Positions 8,642 to 17,157 of a DNA stretch of 64,000 bases are shown in pieces. This DNA is from Bacillota bacterium (GTDB taxonomy: Bacteria; Bacillota; Clostridia; Oscillospirales; Acutalibacteraceae). Both the position numbers and the translations under genes were made by a program. Where the stretch lies: positions 372,001 to 436,000 of the forward strand of contig JAEWDK010000020.1 of NCBI GenBank assembly GCA_023390175.1, read 5' to 3'. Below the pieces are notes generated by a model, which searched no databases, was not told where the DNA came from, and saw only the letters and a program-made list of their open reading frames with translations. How positions within the stretch are numbered: the stretch's first letter is position 1; every line of letters starts with the position of its first letter.

Positions 8642-9712
8642 CTATTCAACCCGGTTTCTTCCATTCCGTTTTGCGCTGTATAACGCATTGTCCGCTTCAT
8701 GCAAAAGGTCATTGGGATGATTGGTTCTGCCCGGATAAGAGCTTACACCTATGGAAACCGTTATATTGATTTCCTTGTTATCGTCAACCATAAAAAGATA
8801 ATTTTCAACGTTTTCCCGAATTCTTTCTGCAATTTCAAGTGCATGTCTATAATTGCTGCCGCGTAGAATTACTGTGAATTCTTCCCCGCCCTGCCGTGAG
8901 ACAATATCAAAAGACCTGCATGAGTTTGTAAGGATACTGCTAAGCTGTTTTAAAACCATATCTCCGGAAAGATGACCGTAAGTGTCATTTACAGTTTTAA
9001 AAAAGTCTATATCAATCATGAGCAGCGATAAATCTTCATTTTTATCGGCAGCGGCAGCGGATAAGTCACTTAATAGTCTGTCGAATTCCCTCACATTATA
9101 AAGTCCTGTCAGAAAATCTTTTATAGAGTCCCGTTTGAGCTGTAAATAAATTTCATTTGTTTTATATATGTAAACCATCATAAAGTAAATGATAATAGAG
9201 ACTACCGTTGTAGAAAGCACATATTTCAATAAAATACTCAGTACGAGGCTTTTATCGTTAACCAGCATAAAAGTCCATCCTATTGAGGACAGCAGATTAG
9301 CCGCGCCCATGTATATGTATTTCTTTTTGAAGTCCAGTTTTGCGGTCGATATTACACTAAAAATCACAAACAATACTGTCAAATTAAAAAGTGCTGTTAA
9401 CGAAGCAGAGTTTATTCCATAATAGAGCATTCGGAACGCCATCATTATGATTGCCGTGATTAATGCCGATACAGGACCGCAATAAAGGGAAGATATCATC
9501 AGTGCCATGATTCTGAAATCCATAATCATATTGTTTGACAAGATAATCGCATTAAACATCAGCAGGCACCCGGTTAAGCCGAATATGACGCCTGTTAACA
9601 ATTTCGTATTTAAATCAGATTTGGATTTAAATTTTTCAACTGTAAAAATCCGACTTCCCAAATATAAAAAGGAAATAAGAATAGAAGCATTTACAAACAG
9701 AGAATTAAGCAT
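8642..9712 (-). CDS. Membrane diguanylate cyclase (5TM sensor plus GGDEF domain)
   Basis: About 356 residues from the ATG giving MLNSLFVNAS, which has GGGG eight bases upstream; an ATG six codons earlier is also possible. The N-terminal 190 residues are strongly hydrophobic, with five to six membrane segments resembling the 5TM-5TMR_LYT module. The C-terminal GGDEF domain carries the active-site loop as GGEEF, an accepted active variant, with the upstream MIDIDFFKTVNDTYGH metal/nucleotide region intact. RSFD sits exactly five residues before the GGEEF loop and forms a product-inhibition I-site (RxxD). It should make cyclic di-GMP in response to a membrane or small-molecule signal, with feedback inhibition. 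It stands alone between terminator and intergenic DNA. Confidence 0.9.
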   Translation of the reverse strand: MLNSLFVNASILISFLYLGSRIFTVEKFKSKSDLNTKLLTGVIFGLTGCLLMFNAIILSNNMIMDFRIMALMISSLYCGPVSALITAIIMMAFRMLYYGINSASLTALFNLTVLFVIFSVISTAKLDFKKKYIYMGAANLLSSIGWTFMLVNDKSLVLSILLKYVLSTTVVSIIIYFMMVYIYKTNEIYLQLKRDSIKDFLTGLYNVREFDRLLSDLSAAAADKNEDLSLLMIDIDFFKTVNDTYGHLSGDMVLKQLSSILTNSCRSFDIVSRQGGEEFTVILRGSNYRHALEIAERIRENVENYLFMVDDNKEINITVSIGVSSYPGRTNHPNDLLHEADNALYSAKRNGRNRVE

Positions 9713-9730
9713 AAAAACAACCCCTAACAT

Positions 9731-10081
9731 GATATATAAAAGTTATACCATATTATTTTAGCTTAAACAACTTAGGACACGAAAAATGGGGATAAGAATC
9801 TGCAAGGCTGCTGCTCGCTATAATCTTACTTTCCGCATCTTTTTGTAATGCGCCTGCGTCTTATTGGCTTAAATGACCTTTGTTAACCCTCCCGTTACGG
9901 AATCTATTATGAACCCGTATATCATGATTTCCGCCGGAACCAAAGGGTGTTTCCGTATTCCTTATTGGTTTATTTGAGTTCTGCAATGTCCGAACTATTT
10001 TCACAAAAGTTATTCAGCATCTTGCCTCAGTCCGCTTCACCACTCGGAGGCTGTTCTATAACCCTGCTGATTATAACCACT
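9731..10081. other. Intergenic region without recognised gene
   Basis: About 350 bases upstream of the diguanylate cyclase gene and downstream of the PhnB-like gene. Both strands are broken by frequent stops and I see no ribosome site with a convincing start. It must contain the promoter of the leftward cyclase gene. No RNA gene or strong hairpin was recognised. Confidence 0.4.
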
Positions 10082-10546
10082 TTACAATGCATCCTCAAGT
10101 TCCTTAATAATTATTTTCTTCATTTTCATCATCAATTGCATTTGAGCATCTGTCTTAATTAACTCTCCCATATTATAAGGAACTATCTGCCAGGAAAGTC
10201 CGAATTTATCCTTAACCCAACCACATTGCTCCGCCTCTTTGACATGTGACAGCTTGTCCCAGAAGTAGTCAATCTCTTTTTGGTCTTCACATTCTATCGT
10301 CATTGATATCGCCTCATTGAAATGGTAGTAGGGGCCGCCGTCCAGTGCAAGATACTTTTGTCCGTTTAACGTAAATTCAGCAGTAATGATCTTACCGGAC
10401 ATACCCACAAAATGATCATCAAGGTTCTCATCAGGATACCGTACAATATTCTGTATTTCAGAGTTCGGAAATACGCTCAAGTAATAGTGAATTGCTTCTT
10501 CGCAATTATTGTCGCCAAACCATAATGATGGTACTATCTTTTTCAT
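10082..10546 (-). CDS. PhnB-like VOC-superfamily protein
   Basis: A 154-residue protein. The start is the ATG giving MKKIVPSLWFGDNN, placed by AGGAGG five bases upstream; a longer frame exists but lacks a site. It belongs to the PhnB / 3-demethylubiquinone-9 methyltransferase-like branch of the vicinal oxygen chelate fold: EEAIHYYLSVFPNSEI near the start, GQKYLALDGGPYYHFNEAISM in the middle, and WDKLSHVKEAEQCGWVKDKFGLSWQIVP near the end. Despite the old family name, small stand-alone members of this type have no proven methyltransferase role and resemble glyoxalase or resistance proteins. It is probably cytoplasmic and monocistronic or co-transcribed with the DUF4256 gene 77 bases upstream. 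Function unknown. Confidence 0.85.
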   Translation of the reverse strand: MKKIVPSLWFGDNNCEEAIHYYLSVFPNSEIQNIVRYPDENLDDHFVGMSGKIITAEFTLNGQKYLALDGGPYYHFNEAISMTIECEDQKEIDYFWDKLSHVKEAEQCGWVKDKFGLSWQIVPYNMGELIKTDAQMQLMMKMKKIIIKELEDAL

Positions 10547-10623
10547 AGTTCCTCCTGCTTTCAATAATTTATTAATTTTCTTAATTGTAAATAATTACAA
10601 ATCAGATTTGCGAAAGTTCAAAT

Positions 10624-11205
10624 TTAGACCCTCAGCGAGCCACGAAACCCCCTGGCAGCATAATAGGATTCGGCTCCATTGTGGTATAGAAAGACGGTGT
10701 CGTAGCGACGGTCACAAAAGACAGCCCCGCCGAGTTTTCTAATACTGGCAGGTGTTTTCACCCAGCTCGATGTTTTCATATCGAAATTTCCTAGTTTCTG
10801 CAGCGCCCGGTATTGTTCTTCCGTCAGAAGCTCAATGCCCATGGCGGCAGCCATATCAACCGCGTTATTTTCCGGTTTATGTTCTTGCCTTGACATCAGT
10901 GCTTCACGGTCGTAGCAGATACTTCTGCGGCCTTTAGGGCTTTCCGCTGAACAATCATAAAAAATGTATTCGTCCGTCTTTTTATCATGACCGACAACAT
11001 CCGGTTCACCTCCGGTTGCTTCCATTTCATTGAGCGACCACAGTTTTTCAGTATTCGCTTCGAGCTTTGCCTGTACTTCAGCCCATTCAAAGCCTTTATG
11101 GCAGTTCATGTTTTTTTCAAAACGGGTTTTCAATATTTTTAGCAGTTCTTCCCGTTTTTCTGGCGACAGTTGCTTTTTATTGCTGATATTATTCCTCATT
11201 GTCAT
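10624..11205 (-). CDS. DUF4256 family protein
   Basis: A 193-residue soluble protein recognised as DUF4256 by its conserved blocks: LLKILKTRFEKNMNCHKGFEW near residue 20, LNEMEATGGEPDVVG near 60, YDCSAESPKGRRSICYDREAL near 85, and GGAVFCDRRYDTVFLYHNGAESYY near the end. The family has no known function; the conserved acidic, Cys and Arg residues could suggest an enzyme, but that is inference. It precedes the PhnB-like gene in the same direction. No signal peptide or membrane segment is seen. Confidence 0.85.
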   Translation of the reverse strand: MTMRNNISNKKQLSPEKREELLKILKTRFEKNMNCHKGFEWAEVQAKLEANTEKLWSLNEMEATGGEPDVVGHDKKTDEYIFYDCSAESPKGRRSICYDREALMSRQEHKPENNAVDMAAAMGIELLTEEQYRALQKLGNFDMKTSSWVKTPASIRKLGGAVFCDRRYDTVFLYHNGAESYYAARGFRGSLRV

Positions 11206-11706
11206 GTTAGTTCCCCCTATTTACTCAATAACGGCAAACGTTTTAATCAACACATGGCTTTAGTTACAGCCGTTTTATGAGCAACAACTGTTCGATTAAT
11301 ACCCCAGCGATTTCGGCACAATAATCACTTTTATCCTGTCTTTGACAAATTGTCCTGTTATGGTCACGAAATCATTACATATTCTATCCGGACTTTTACA
11401 ATCCACACAATGCCCCAGCTTAGTGCATGGAGTGTCCTTATTTATTTTCCCTCACGCAAAAAATCCAATACACCGGTTTTTAAAAGAGTAACGGAATCCC
11501 CTGTTCCAACAATAGACTCTTCTTACTATAATTTTATCCGTGTGCGGAAACAATTTAATATATGCTTAGGGCTGCACACCCCCAATTTAATTCTTGACGT
11601 TGTACGCCATTCCCATAACGTGATTTCATTATATTCTGAATCGGTTCGGCTGGCAAGCACCTTTCATGCGGCCGAAGCCGCCCCAGCGCCTTGGCTCCTC
11701 CGGGCA
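11206..11706. other. Intergenic region, possibly degenerate sequence
   Basis: About 500 bases between the DUF4256 gene start and the terminator of the HAD phosphatase operon. It should contain the DUF4256 promoter near its left end. Both strands have interrupted frames with no ribosome sites, so it may be decayed coding sequence, but I could not identify any ancestor. Confidence 0.35.
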
Positions 11707-11742
11707 AAAAAATCGCGCCCGATTCCTCAGGCGCGATTTTTT
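11707..11742 (-). terminator. Intrinsic terminator of the Ugp-like operon
   Basis: The stem AAAAAATCGCGCC / GGCGCGATTTTTT encloses a ten-base loop. It lies eight bases past the HAD phosphatase gene's stop codon. On the minus strand the stem is followed by a T-run, so it ends the leftward isomerase-transporter-phosphatase operon. Confidence 0.9.
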
Positions 11743-11749
11743 AAAGAAT

Positions 11750-12538
11750 TCAGGAAGGCTTTGTCAGAGAAAGAAGTTGTTCCGCCGCTTCCGCAAAACC
11801 ATAGCCGCCCTCCCGGGAGGTCATATAAGCGGGCAGGTGCTTCATTTTCTCCGTAAACCGGGCGACATTGGCAACACCGCAGCTGTTGGGGAAATATTCA
11901 AACATCGGTTCATCGTTAGGAGAGTCCCCGAAGAAAATGCCTGTTTGCGCAAGAAATTCTTCATGGAGAATTTCTTTGAAGAACAGTCGGGTCATTTTCA
12001 GCTTGTCGTAGCTGCCGAACCACACATTGACATGAATGGAGCTGATTTTCGCCTGTGCTCCCATGGAAACACATACATCCTTAATTTTCTGTGCGGCATC
12101 CAGACCGAGATGCGGGGAGTCCTCGTTAAAATCAATCGCCAGATCATAAACACGGAAGGGCTGGTCCTTTGCAGGGCGGCAGCCGGGGACTTGCTCCATA
12201 CACGCGTCGCGGATCCGGTCAAGATTTTTGCGGACCTCCGGCCCGGCCGTGTCGGGGTGAGTGAACGTTTTAAAAGAATCTCCTTCGGCGTAATAGACAA
12301 ACGCGCCGTTTTCTCCAACCACGGCCTTCACGGGCCATTCCCGGACAATCAGGTCGCACCATCCGGCCGGCCGGCCGGTCACGGGAATTACCTGATACCC
12401 GGCTTCAAACAGCTTCCACATCGCACAGTAAGCGTCCCACGTCAGTTTTCCCTTGTTTGTGATGGTATCGTCGATGTCACACAGCACATATTTGATTTTT
12501 GCTGCGGTTTCTGCATTCAATTCTTTGATTGGTTTCAT
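11750..12538 (-). CDS. HAD-IIB superfamily sugar-phosphatase
   Basis: A 262-residue cytoplasmic HAD hydrolase. Motif I is DIDDT (CDIDDTITNKGK, about residue 20), motif II is TGRP near 54, and motif IV is GDSPNDEPMF near 205, with a C2B-type cap between them. Such phosphatases act on sugar or polyol phosphates. It is the last gene of the leftward operon, after a binding protein and two permeases, and may dephosphorylate the product released inside the cell, for example glycerol phosphate or a hexose phosphate; this role is inference. A terminator follows immediately. Confidence 0.85.
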   Translation of the reverse strand: MKPIKELNAETAAKIKYVLCDIDDTITNKGKLTWDAYCAMWKLFEAGYQVIPVTGRPAGWCDLIVREWPVKAVVGENGAFVYYAEGDSFKTFTHPDTAGPEVRKNLDRIRDACMEQVPGCRPAKDQPFRVYDLAIDFNEDSPHLGLDAAQKIKDVCVSMGAQAKISSIHVNVWFGSYDKLKMTRLFFKEILHEEFLAQTGIFFGDSPNDEPMFEYFPNSCGVANVARFTEKMKHLPAYMTSREGGYGFAEAAEQLLSLTKPS

Positions 12539-12626
12539 CCTTCGTCTTTTCCTCCTTTCGCTGCTTTTGTGAATGCCATTTTAAAACTATATCAATAGCT
12601 TTGTAAATAGGAAGCTGTAAACTTCG

Positions 12627-13496
12627 CTATTTCATGGCCGCCTTGGACATGCCGGTAAGAATGTATTTTTGCAGTACGAAAAATACAATTACAATCGGTA
12701 CGATTGCCATTACGGCTCCGGCCATGATCTGGTTCTGGTTCATGGTTTCCAGCCCGGCGTAGGATCTTTTCAGCTCATACACACCCTGGGCAATCGTGCG
12801 TCTGGCCGGTGTTGTCGTCACCATCTTCGGCCAGAAGTAGGAATTCCAGCTGTCGATAAAGGTAATCACGCTGACAGTTATAATCGTGGGTTTGCACATC
12901 GGGCAAAGAATTTTAAAAATGATGCCGATCCGTCCAAGTCCATCGATTTTTGCGGCTTCCAAATAGCTGTTATCCACCGCCATGAAGGTCTGCCGCAGCA
13001 TGAAGATGAAGTAGGACGAGACCGCGTTGGGAACAATCAGGGCGGCAAAGGTGTTCAGCCAGTCTAGACTCGCCATCATGACGTAAATCGGGACGAAGGT
13101 GATCTGAATCGGGATCATTAACGCACCCAGCACAAGAACGAATAAAAAGTCTCTGCCCTTGAACTTTCCCTTCGAAAATCCGTAGGCGGCGAATATACCC
13201 AGCACAAGCTGGAAAAACATGATGCCGATCGTCATGACAATCGTATTGAAAAAATAAAGACCGAACGGCGCCATTTTTAGCGCGTCACTGTAGTTGTTCC
13301 AGTAAAAAGCCTTCGGCCACAGGGTCGGAACCGCGAGCAGCAGTTCATCCGAAGATTTCACTGAGGAGATAAGCATCCAGTAAATCGGGAACAAAATAAT
13401 AAGCGTAACCAAAATTGCCAGAATCAGGCGAATCGCCTCAAATATTTTCTGTTTAGTTGACAGATGCCGTCTTGTTTTACTCTTGCGCTCTTCCAT
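12627..13496 (-). CDS. ABC transporter permease, UgpE/MalG type
   Basis: A 289-residue permease starting at the ATG for MEERKSKTRRHL; GGGGGG seven bases upstream supports this over an ATG six codons earlier. It has six membrane segments and the EAA loop LEAAKIDGLGRIGIIFKILCPM. Its C-terminus LQKYILTGMSKAAMK is close to that of sn-glycerol-3-phosphate (UgpE) and other CUT1 carbohydrate importers. It follows the UgpA-type permease gene by 14 bases. The ATPase (UgpC/MsmX type) is not in this window. Confidence 0.9.
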   Translation of the reverse strand: MEERKSKTRRHLSTKQKIFEAIRLILAILVTLIILFPIYWMLISSVKSSDELLLAVPTLWPKAFYWNNYSDALKMAPFGLYFFNTIVMTIGIMFFQLVLGIFAAYGFSKGKFKGRDFLFVLVLGALMIPIQITFVPIYVMMASLDWLNTFAALIVPNAVSSYFIFMLRQTFMAVDNSYLEAAKIDGLGRIGIIFKILCPMCKPTIITVSVITFIDSWNSYFWPKMVTTTPARRTIAQGVYELKRSYAGLETMNQNQIMAGAVMAIVPIVIVFFVLQKYILTGMSKAAMK

Positions 13497-13510
13497 TCCG
13501 CATCCCCCCA

Positions 13511-14446
13511 TCAAGAATCATAATGAACGTTTTTGTTGGAAAGCTTCATCGTCGCCATCGTGGATACCAGAAGGATAATGAAGAAAATAACAGAAACTGC
13601 TGCGGCGCGGTCCACACGGAACTCCACAAACGCCAGTTCGTAAATCCAGTAAACCATCACGTTGGTGGACTTGTACGGCCCGCCGGCTGTCATGACGTCG
13701 ATGGACTGGAAAACCTTCATCGAAGAGATAAAGGTCGTCACGAACAGGAAAAGCGTTGTCGGGGAAAGCAGCGGAACCGTAATGTACCGGAATTTCTGGA
13801 AACCGGTCGCGCCGTCCAGAGAAGCGGCCTCGTAATAATCCGGCGAAATCCCCTGCATCGCGGAAAGGTAAATGATCATTGCATAACCCACCACACGCCA
13901 CGCGGTCAGAAACAGAACGGAAATCAAGGCAGTGCTCTGCGAATTCAGCCAGTCGACCTTTCCGAAGCCAAACAGTCCCATAATGAAGTTCAGAATTCCG
14001 TAGTCTGCGTTCAAAATCCACATAAACACAATGGCCGACGTGGAAATGGCGATATACTTCGGCATAAAGATGATGGAGCGCATAATGGCAAAGCCCCTCG
14101 TCATCTTGTTAAACAGTGCCGCAAGCAGTATGCCGCCCACCAGTGTAATGGTGATTTCGCCGAGTGTATAGGTAAACGTGATTCGAAGCGAATCCAGCCA
14201 GTCCGGAAAACCGGAGCCCTGAAAAAGCCATTTGTAATTTTTCCAGCCGACATACTGATAATCTTTATTGATCAGGTTCCAGTTTGTCATGCTGATCCGC
14301 ACCAGATTGACCACCGGGTAATATACAAAAACCGCCAACACCGCAAGAGCGGGGGCAACACACAGAAAGTCCTTGAACGTTTCCCTTTTCTTATACGGGA
14401 TGAGCGGTGCTTTTTTTCTATTTGTACCTGAATCCATTTTACTCAC
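13511..14446 (-). CDS. ABC transporter permease, UgpA/MalF type
   Basis: A 311-residue CUT1-family permease with a short cytoplasmic N-terminus, six transmembrane segments and the EAA motif YEAASLDGATGFQKFRYITVP. It pairs with the UgpE-like permease. The gene lies 160 bases downstream of the binding-protein gene, and the gap holds a stable hairpin that may give the binding protein more transcript than the permeases. The neighbouring glycerophosphodiesterase and UgpB-like binding protein suggest glycerol-3-phosphate, glycerophosphodiesters or a sugar as substrate. Confidence 0.9.
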   Translation of the reverse strand: MSKMDSGTNRKKAPLIPYKKRETFKDFLCVAPALAVLAVFVYYPVVNLVRISMTNWNLINKDYQYVGWKNYKWLFQGSGFPDWLDSLRITFTYTLGEITITLVGGILLAALFNKMTRGFAIMRSIIFMPKYIAISTSAIVFMWILNADYGILNFIMGLFGFGKVDWLNSQSTALISVLFLTAWRVVGYAMIIYLSAMQGISPDYYEAASLDGATGFQKFRYITVPLLSPTTLFLFVTTFISSMKVFQSIDVMTAGGPYKSTNVMVYWIYELAFVEFRVDRAAAVSVIFFIILLVSTMATMKLSNKNVHYDS

Positions 14447-14520
14447 TCTTCTCCTAAAATACTGGTCGTTATTTCACTGCTTCAAATAAAGATCCGAATT
14501 AAAGTCCATATCTTATTTTT

Positions 14521-14551
14521 CAGTCGGCGGAAAACGTTTTTCCGCCGACTG
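14521..14551 (-). other. Intercistronic hairpin after the binding-protein gene
   Basis: A 14-bp stem (CAGTCGGCGGAAAA pairing with TTTTCCGCCGACTG around a three-base loop) between the binding-protein stop codon and the permease start. On the transcribed minus strand it is followed by A-rich rather than T-rich sequence, so it looks less like a terminator than a 3'-end stabiliser that would keep binding-protein mRNA in excess. Confidence 0.65.
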
Positions 14552-14605
14552 CTTCCAAAAAATTGTCATTCCGATTATGCAAAGATTGTTCCGTGTTTTC
14601 AGGGA

Positions 14606-15946
14606 TCAGGCATCTGAAAGAGCTTCATCCATCTTTTTTGCAGCAGACTGCAGAGAACTCTTCATGTCCTTATTTTCAATAATAGTATTTGCCATGGTTT
14701 CCATCCAGATTTTAGAAAGAGCCGTATAGGCGTTATGTTGAATTCTAGGCTGGATATGGTCCAAATTATCAAAAATAGCCGAGAAAGTGGGCTTTTTCTG
14801 CAGGAAAGTCTTTGCCTCATCCGTTTTCAGCACGGAATTCCGGGTGGGCATGTAGCCGGTCTTTTCCGCCCATTCCATGTTGACATCCTTGCCGGTAAGA
14901 TAGGACAGTAATTTCCATGCGGCATTCTTCACTTCCTGAGAGTTTTTGGACGGAATCAGCAGTACACTTCCGCCAATTTCCGAATTCCTTGTTTCACCGC
15001 CCGGAAGATACGCCATGCCGACGGTAAATTTGCAGTTTTTCACATACATGTCATAGAGGCTGGAAGTATGGACAACGGAAAACGCCTTGCCATCGATAAA
15101 ATTCTGCCTCATGCCGGTCGACCCGTCTTTTCCGTAAGCCCAGTAGGCCTTCCCGTCCTGGCACCATTTTTTAAGCTGGTTGGAAATTTCAATTGCCTTG
15201 TCACTGGCCAGATCGGTCGAAGCGTTGTCGGAGTTTACGATCTTGATACCGTTGTTCAGGAAAAACGGTTCATAATACCATTGATCCCAGCCCGGGAACA
15301 CGGTACCGTAGCGGGTCGTCTTTCCGCCGGAGACTTTGGTTGTCTTGGTCAGGAAATCGTCCATCTGATCCCACTTTTCAGGCAGCGTAATACCTTCTTT
15401 ATCCGCGATGTCCTTATTGTAGAACATCACCTGAGTAGAAATCAGGAACGGAAGTGCAACCTTTTTCCCCTGATAACTGGAGGCCGCGATCATGCCGGCG
15501 CCGAAATCGTCCACATCAAATTTTGTGGCTTTTATGTAACCGTCCAAATCCTCGCACAGTCCGGAGGCGCCATACTGCGCCACATACGGCGTATTGGCGG
15601 CCGTAATGGCGGGCAGTGTCGTTCCGGCTGCCTGCGCGGCTGCAAGCTTTTCATTCAAATCGCTGTAGCTGCCCTGATAAATCGCCTTGACCTTGATGTT
15701 CGGGTTTTTTGACTCGAAGTCTTTGACCATTTTTTCCACCAACGGCGTATATTGGGACTCCAGTGCATGCCACCATTCAATGGTGATTGGTTTTGTAACT
15801 TCATATTTGGAAGCATCCACAGAAGTGGTATCCGCTTTCGAATCCCCCCCCTGACTTCCGGTCGTGCCCGTCGCGCCGCTGCCGCACCCGGCAAATGACG
15901 TGCAAACAAGCACTGCGCAAACAATTAGTGCCAATAGTCTTTTCAT
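14606..15946 (-). CDS. ABC transporter substrate-binding lipoprotein, UgpB type
   Basis: A 446-residue lipoprotein with signal peptide MKRLLALIVCAVLVCTSFAGC; the Cys after SFAG is the lipidation site. The mature part is a family 1 solute-binding protein. The motif ITIEWWHALESQYTPLVEKMV near the start and YMPTRNSVLK near residue 370 are typical of UgpB-like proteins that bind glycerol-3-phosphate, glycerophosphodiesters or oligosaccharides. It should hand substrate to the UgpA/UgpE-type pair encoded downstream. The gene follows the TIM-barrel isomerase in the same operon after about 116 bases. Confidence 0.9.
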   Translation of the reverse strand: MKRLLALIVCAVLVCTSFAGCGSGATGTTGSQGGDSKADTTSVDASKYEVTKPITIEWWHALESQYTPLVEKMVKDFESKNPNIKVKAIYQGSYSDLNEKLAAAQAAGTTLPAITAANTPYVAQYGASGLCEDLDGYIKATKFDVDDFGAGMIAASSYQGKKVALPFLISTQVMFYNKDIADKEGITLPEKWDQMDDFLTKTTKVSGGKTTRYGTVFPGWDQWYYEPFFLNNGIKIVNSDNASTDLASDKAIEISNQLKKWCQDGKAYWAYGKDGSTGMRQNFIDGKAFSVVHTSSLYDMYVKNCKFTVGMAYLPGGETRNSEIGGSVLLIPSKNSQEVKNAAWKLLSYLTGKDVNMEWAEKTGYMPTRNSVLKTDEAKTFLQKKPTFSAIFDNLDHIQPRIQHNAYTALSKIWMETMANTIIENKDMKSSLQSAAKKMDEALSDA

Positions 15947-16062
15947 AACCTTACTCTCCTTTTCAAAATTAAACTCCTGCCAATATTTTTGATCAGGCCC
16001 CGGCCCTCAATGTCTAGGGCCAACGCCCGCATCAATCGCCAATCCTCCCTCACCGCGTTATT

Positions 16063-16854
16063 TTACAAATTGAAATAACGCTTCAGGCGCCTTTGCCCCT
16101 CCGACATTTTTTCGCCCGGAACACCGGTGTTGTATTCCAGTACCAAACTGATATCCCTGCCCATAGAACGAATCGTAGAGAATACGGAATCCCATTCCGT
16201 ATTGCCTTCCCCCATGGGGCAGTGCTGATCCCCCGCTCCGTCATTGTCGTGAATATGAACTGCATAAAGACGATCCTGTACCGCCAGAAGCAGTTCGGTA
16301 AGGTTCCAATGGTTCATGTGCGCGTGGCCGATATCCACCAGATACCCCGCCTCTTTGGGGAATTCGTTTAAAAATCCGGCGTATTCTTCCATGGTAAAAA
16401 TCGAGTTCTTTTTGTTGCCCACGTTTTCCATCAGGAGGAGCATCCCGTAGTCCCGGTTAAATTCCAAAAGCTGCAAAACGGACTCCTCCGCCCGCTTCCT
16501 TGCCGTCTCCTTTTTGAAGAACGGGCTCTGGCAAAAGCCGGGATGGACTACCACGTGGGAAGCATTCAGTTTGGAAGCCAGAACAATTGACTGCTTTAGC
16601 GATTCCATTACCCCCTGGCGGACAAAATAATTTTCACTTGTAAGGTTTGTGTCCCAAACCGGCGTATGTACCGAATAGGTTACGGGGCGTTTTTTCAGTT
16701 CGGCGGCGACAGCATCTATTCGGAAGTCAAAACGGTCCCAGCCCGGTCCATCCAGCATCACTTCGATGTTTTCTGCCCCGTCCGCAATCATTCTATCCAC
16801 ATTTTGAACGGCATCTCCACCAATCAGATATAATTCCGAATAATAGATGTTCAT
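16063..16854 (-). CDS. Sugar phosphate isomerase/epimerase (xylose isomerase-like TIM barrel)
   Basis: A 263-residue TIM-barrel protein of the AP endonuclease 2 / sugar isomerase superfamily. Putative metal ligands are the Glu in LLLMENVGNK, the Asp and His in LVDIGHAHMNH, the His in AVHIHDNDG, and the C-terminal Glu in LVLEYN. Such proteins isomerise or epimerise sugars or inositols, or act as lyases; the exact reaction cannot be assigned. It is the first gene of the leftward operon whose next genes encode an UgpB-like binding protein and permeases, so it probably acts on the imported compound or a derivative. A divergent LacI gene lies on the other side of the 303-base promoter region. Confidence 0.85.
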   Translation of the reverse strand: MNIYYSELYLIGGDAVQNVDRMIADGAENIEVMLDGPGWDRFDFRIDAVAAELKKRPVTYSVHTPVWDTNLTSENYFVRQGVMESLKQSIVLASKLNASHVVVHPGFCQSPFFKKETARKRAEESVLQLLEFNRDYGMLLLMENVGNKKNSIFTMEEYAGFLNEFPKEAGYLVDIGHAHMNHWNLTELLLAVQDRLYAVHIHDNDGAGDQHCPMGEGNTEWDSVFSTIRSMGRDISLVLEYNTGVPGEKMSEGQRRLKRYFNL

Positions 16855-16989
16855 ATTTTCCCTCCGTTTTCCAGTATTGAACGTACTGAATTTTGACTAA
16901 ATTTTCAATTATTTATTAATTAATATTTATTAGATAATCTCCAATTTTCTAGCAGATATTTTGCGTAATTTCAATTTTCGACTTTCAGT

Positions 16990-17009
16990 TTAGCAATAAA
17001 TTTGGCTAA
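16990..17009. promoter_or_regulatory. Candidate LacI-family operator
   Basis: TTAGC (16990-16994) and GCTAA (17005-17009) form an inverted repeat with a ten-base AT-rich centre in the divergent region 16855-17157. It lies between the two outward-facing genes and upstream of the lacI promoter. LacI-type repressors bind such dyads, but this half-site is short and other AT-rich repeats are present, so the call is tentative. The remainder of this 303-base region is AT-rich and holds no gene. Confidence 0.3.
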
Positions 17010-17092
17010 TGTCAATACTAATTTCTATGAAATATAAAATATATTATGCATAAAATAAATTAATCATTTTTGAAATTTAAAGAAAATACATC

Positions 17093-17120
17093 TTGCATTT
17101 CTCTTCAATGTGTGTATAAT
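17093..17120 (+). promoter_or_regulatory. Promoter of the LacI-type regulator gene
   Basis: TTGCAT (17093-17098) and TATAAT (17115-17120) are separated by 16 bases and are followed 38 bases later by the regulator's ATG. This is close to the vegetative consensus and is the best promoter in the divergent region. Confidence 0.65.
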
Positions 17121-17157
17121 AATGATTAAAATATTTAGTAGGAGCGGTGTAGATTTT

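Noticed and set aside
11598..11616. Short match to the 3' end of the DUF1801 gene (30352-30370), 18 of 19 bases
   Set aside because: Over a window this size a match of that length is expected about once by chance, and the surrounding sequence does not continue the similarity.
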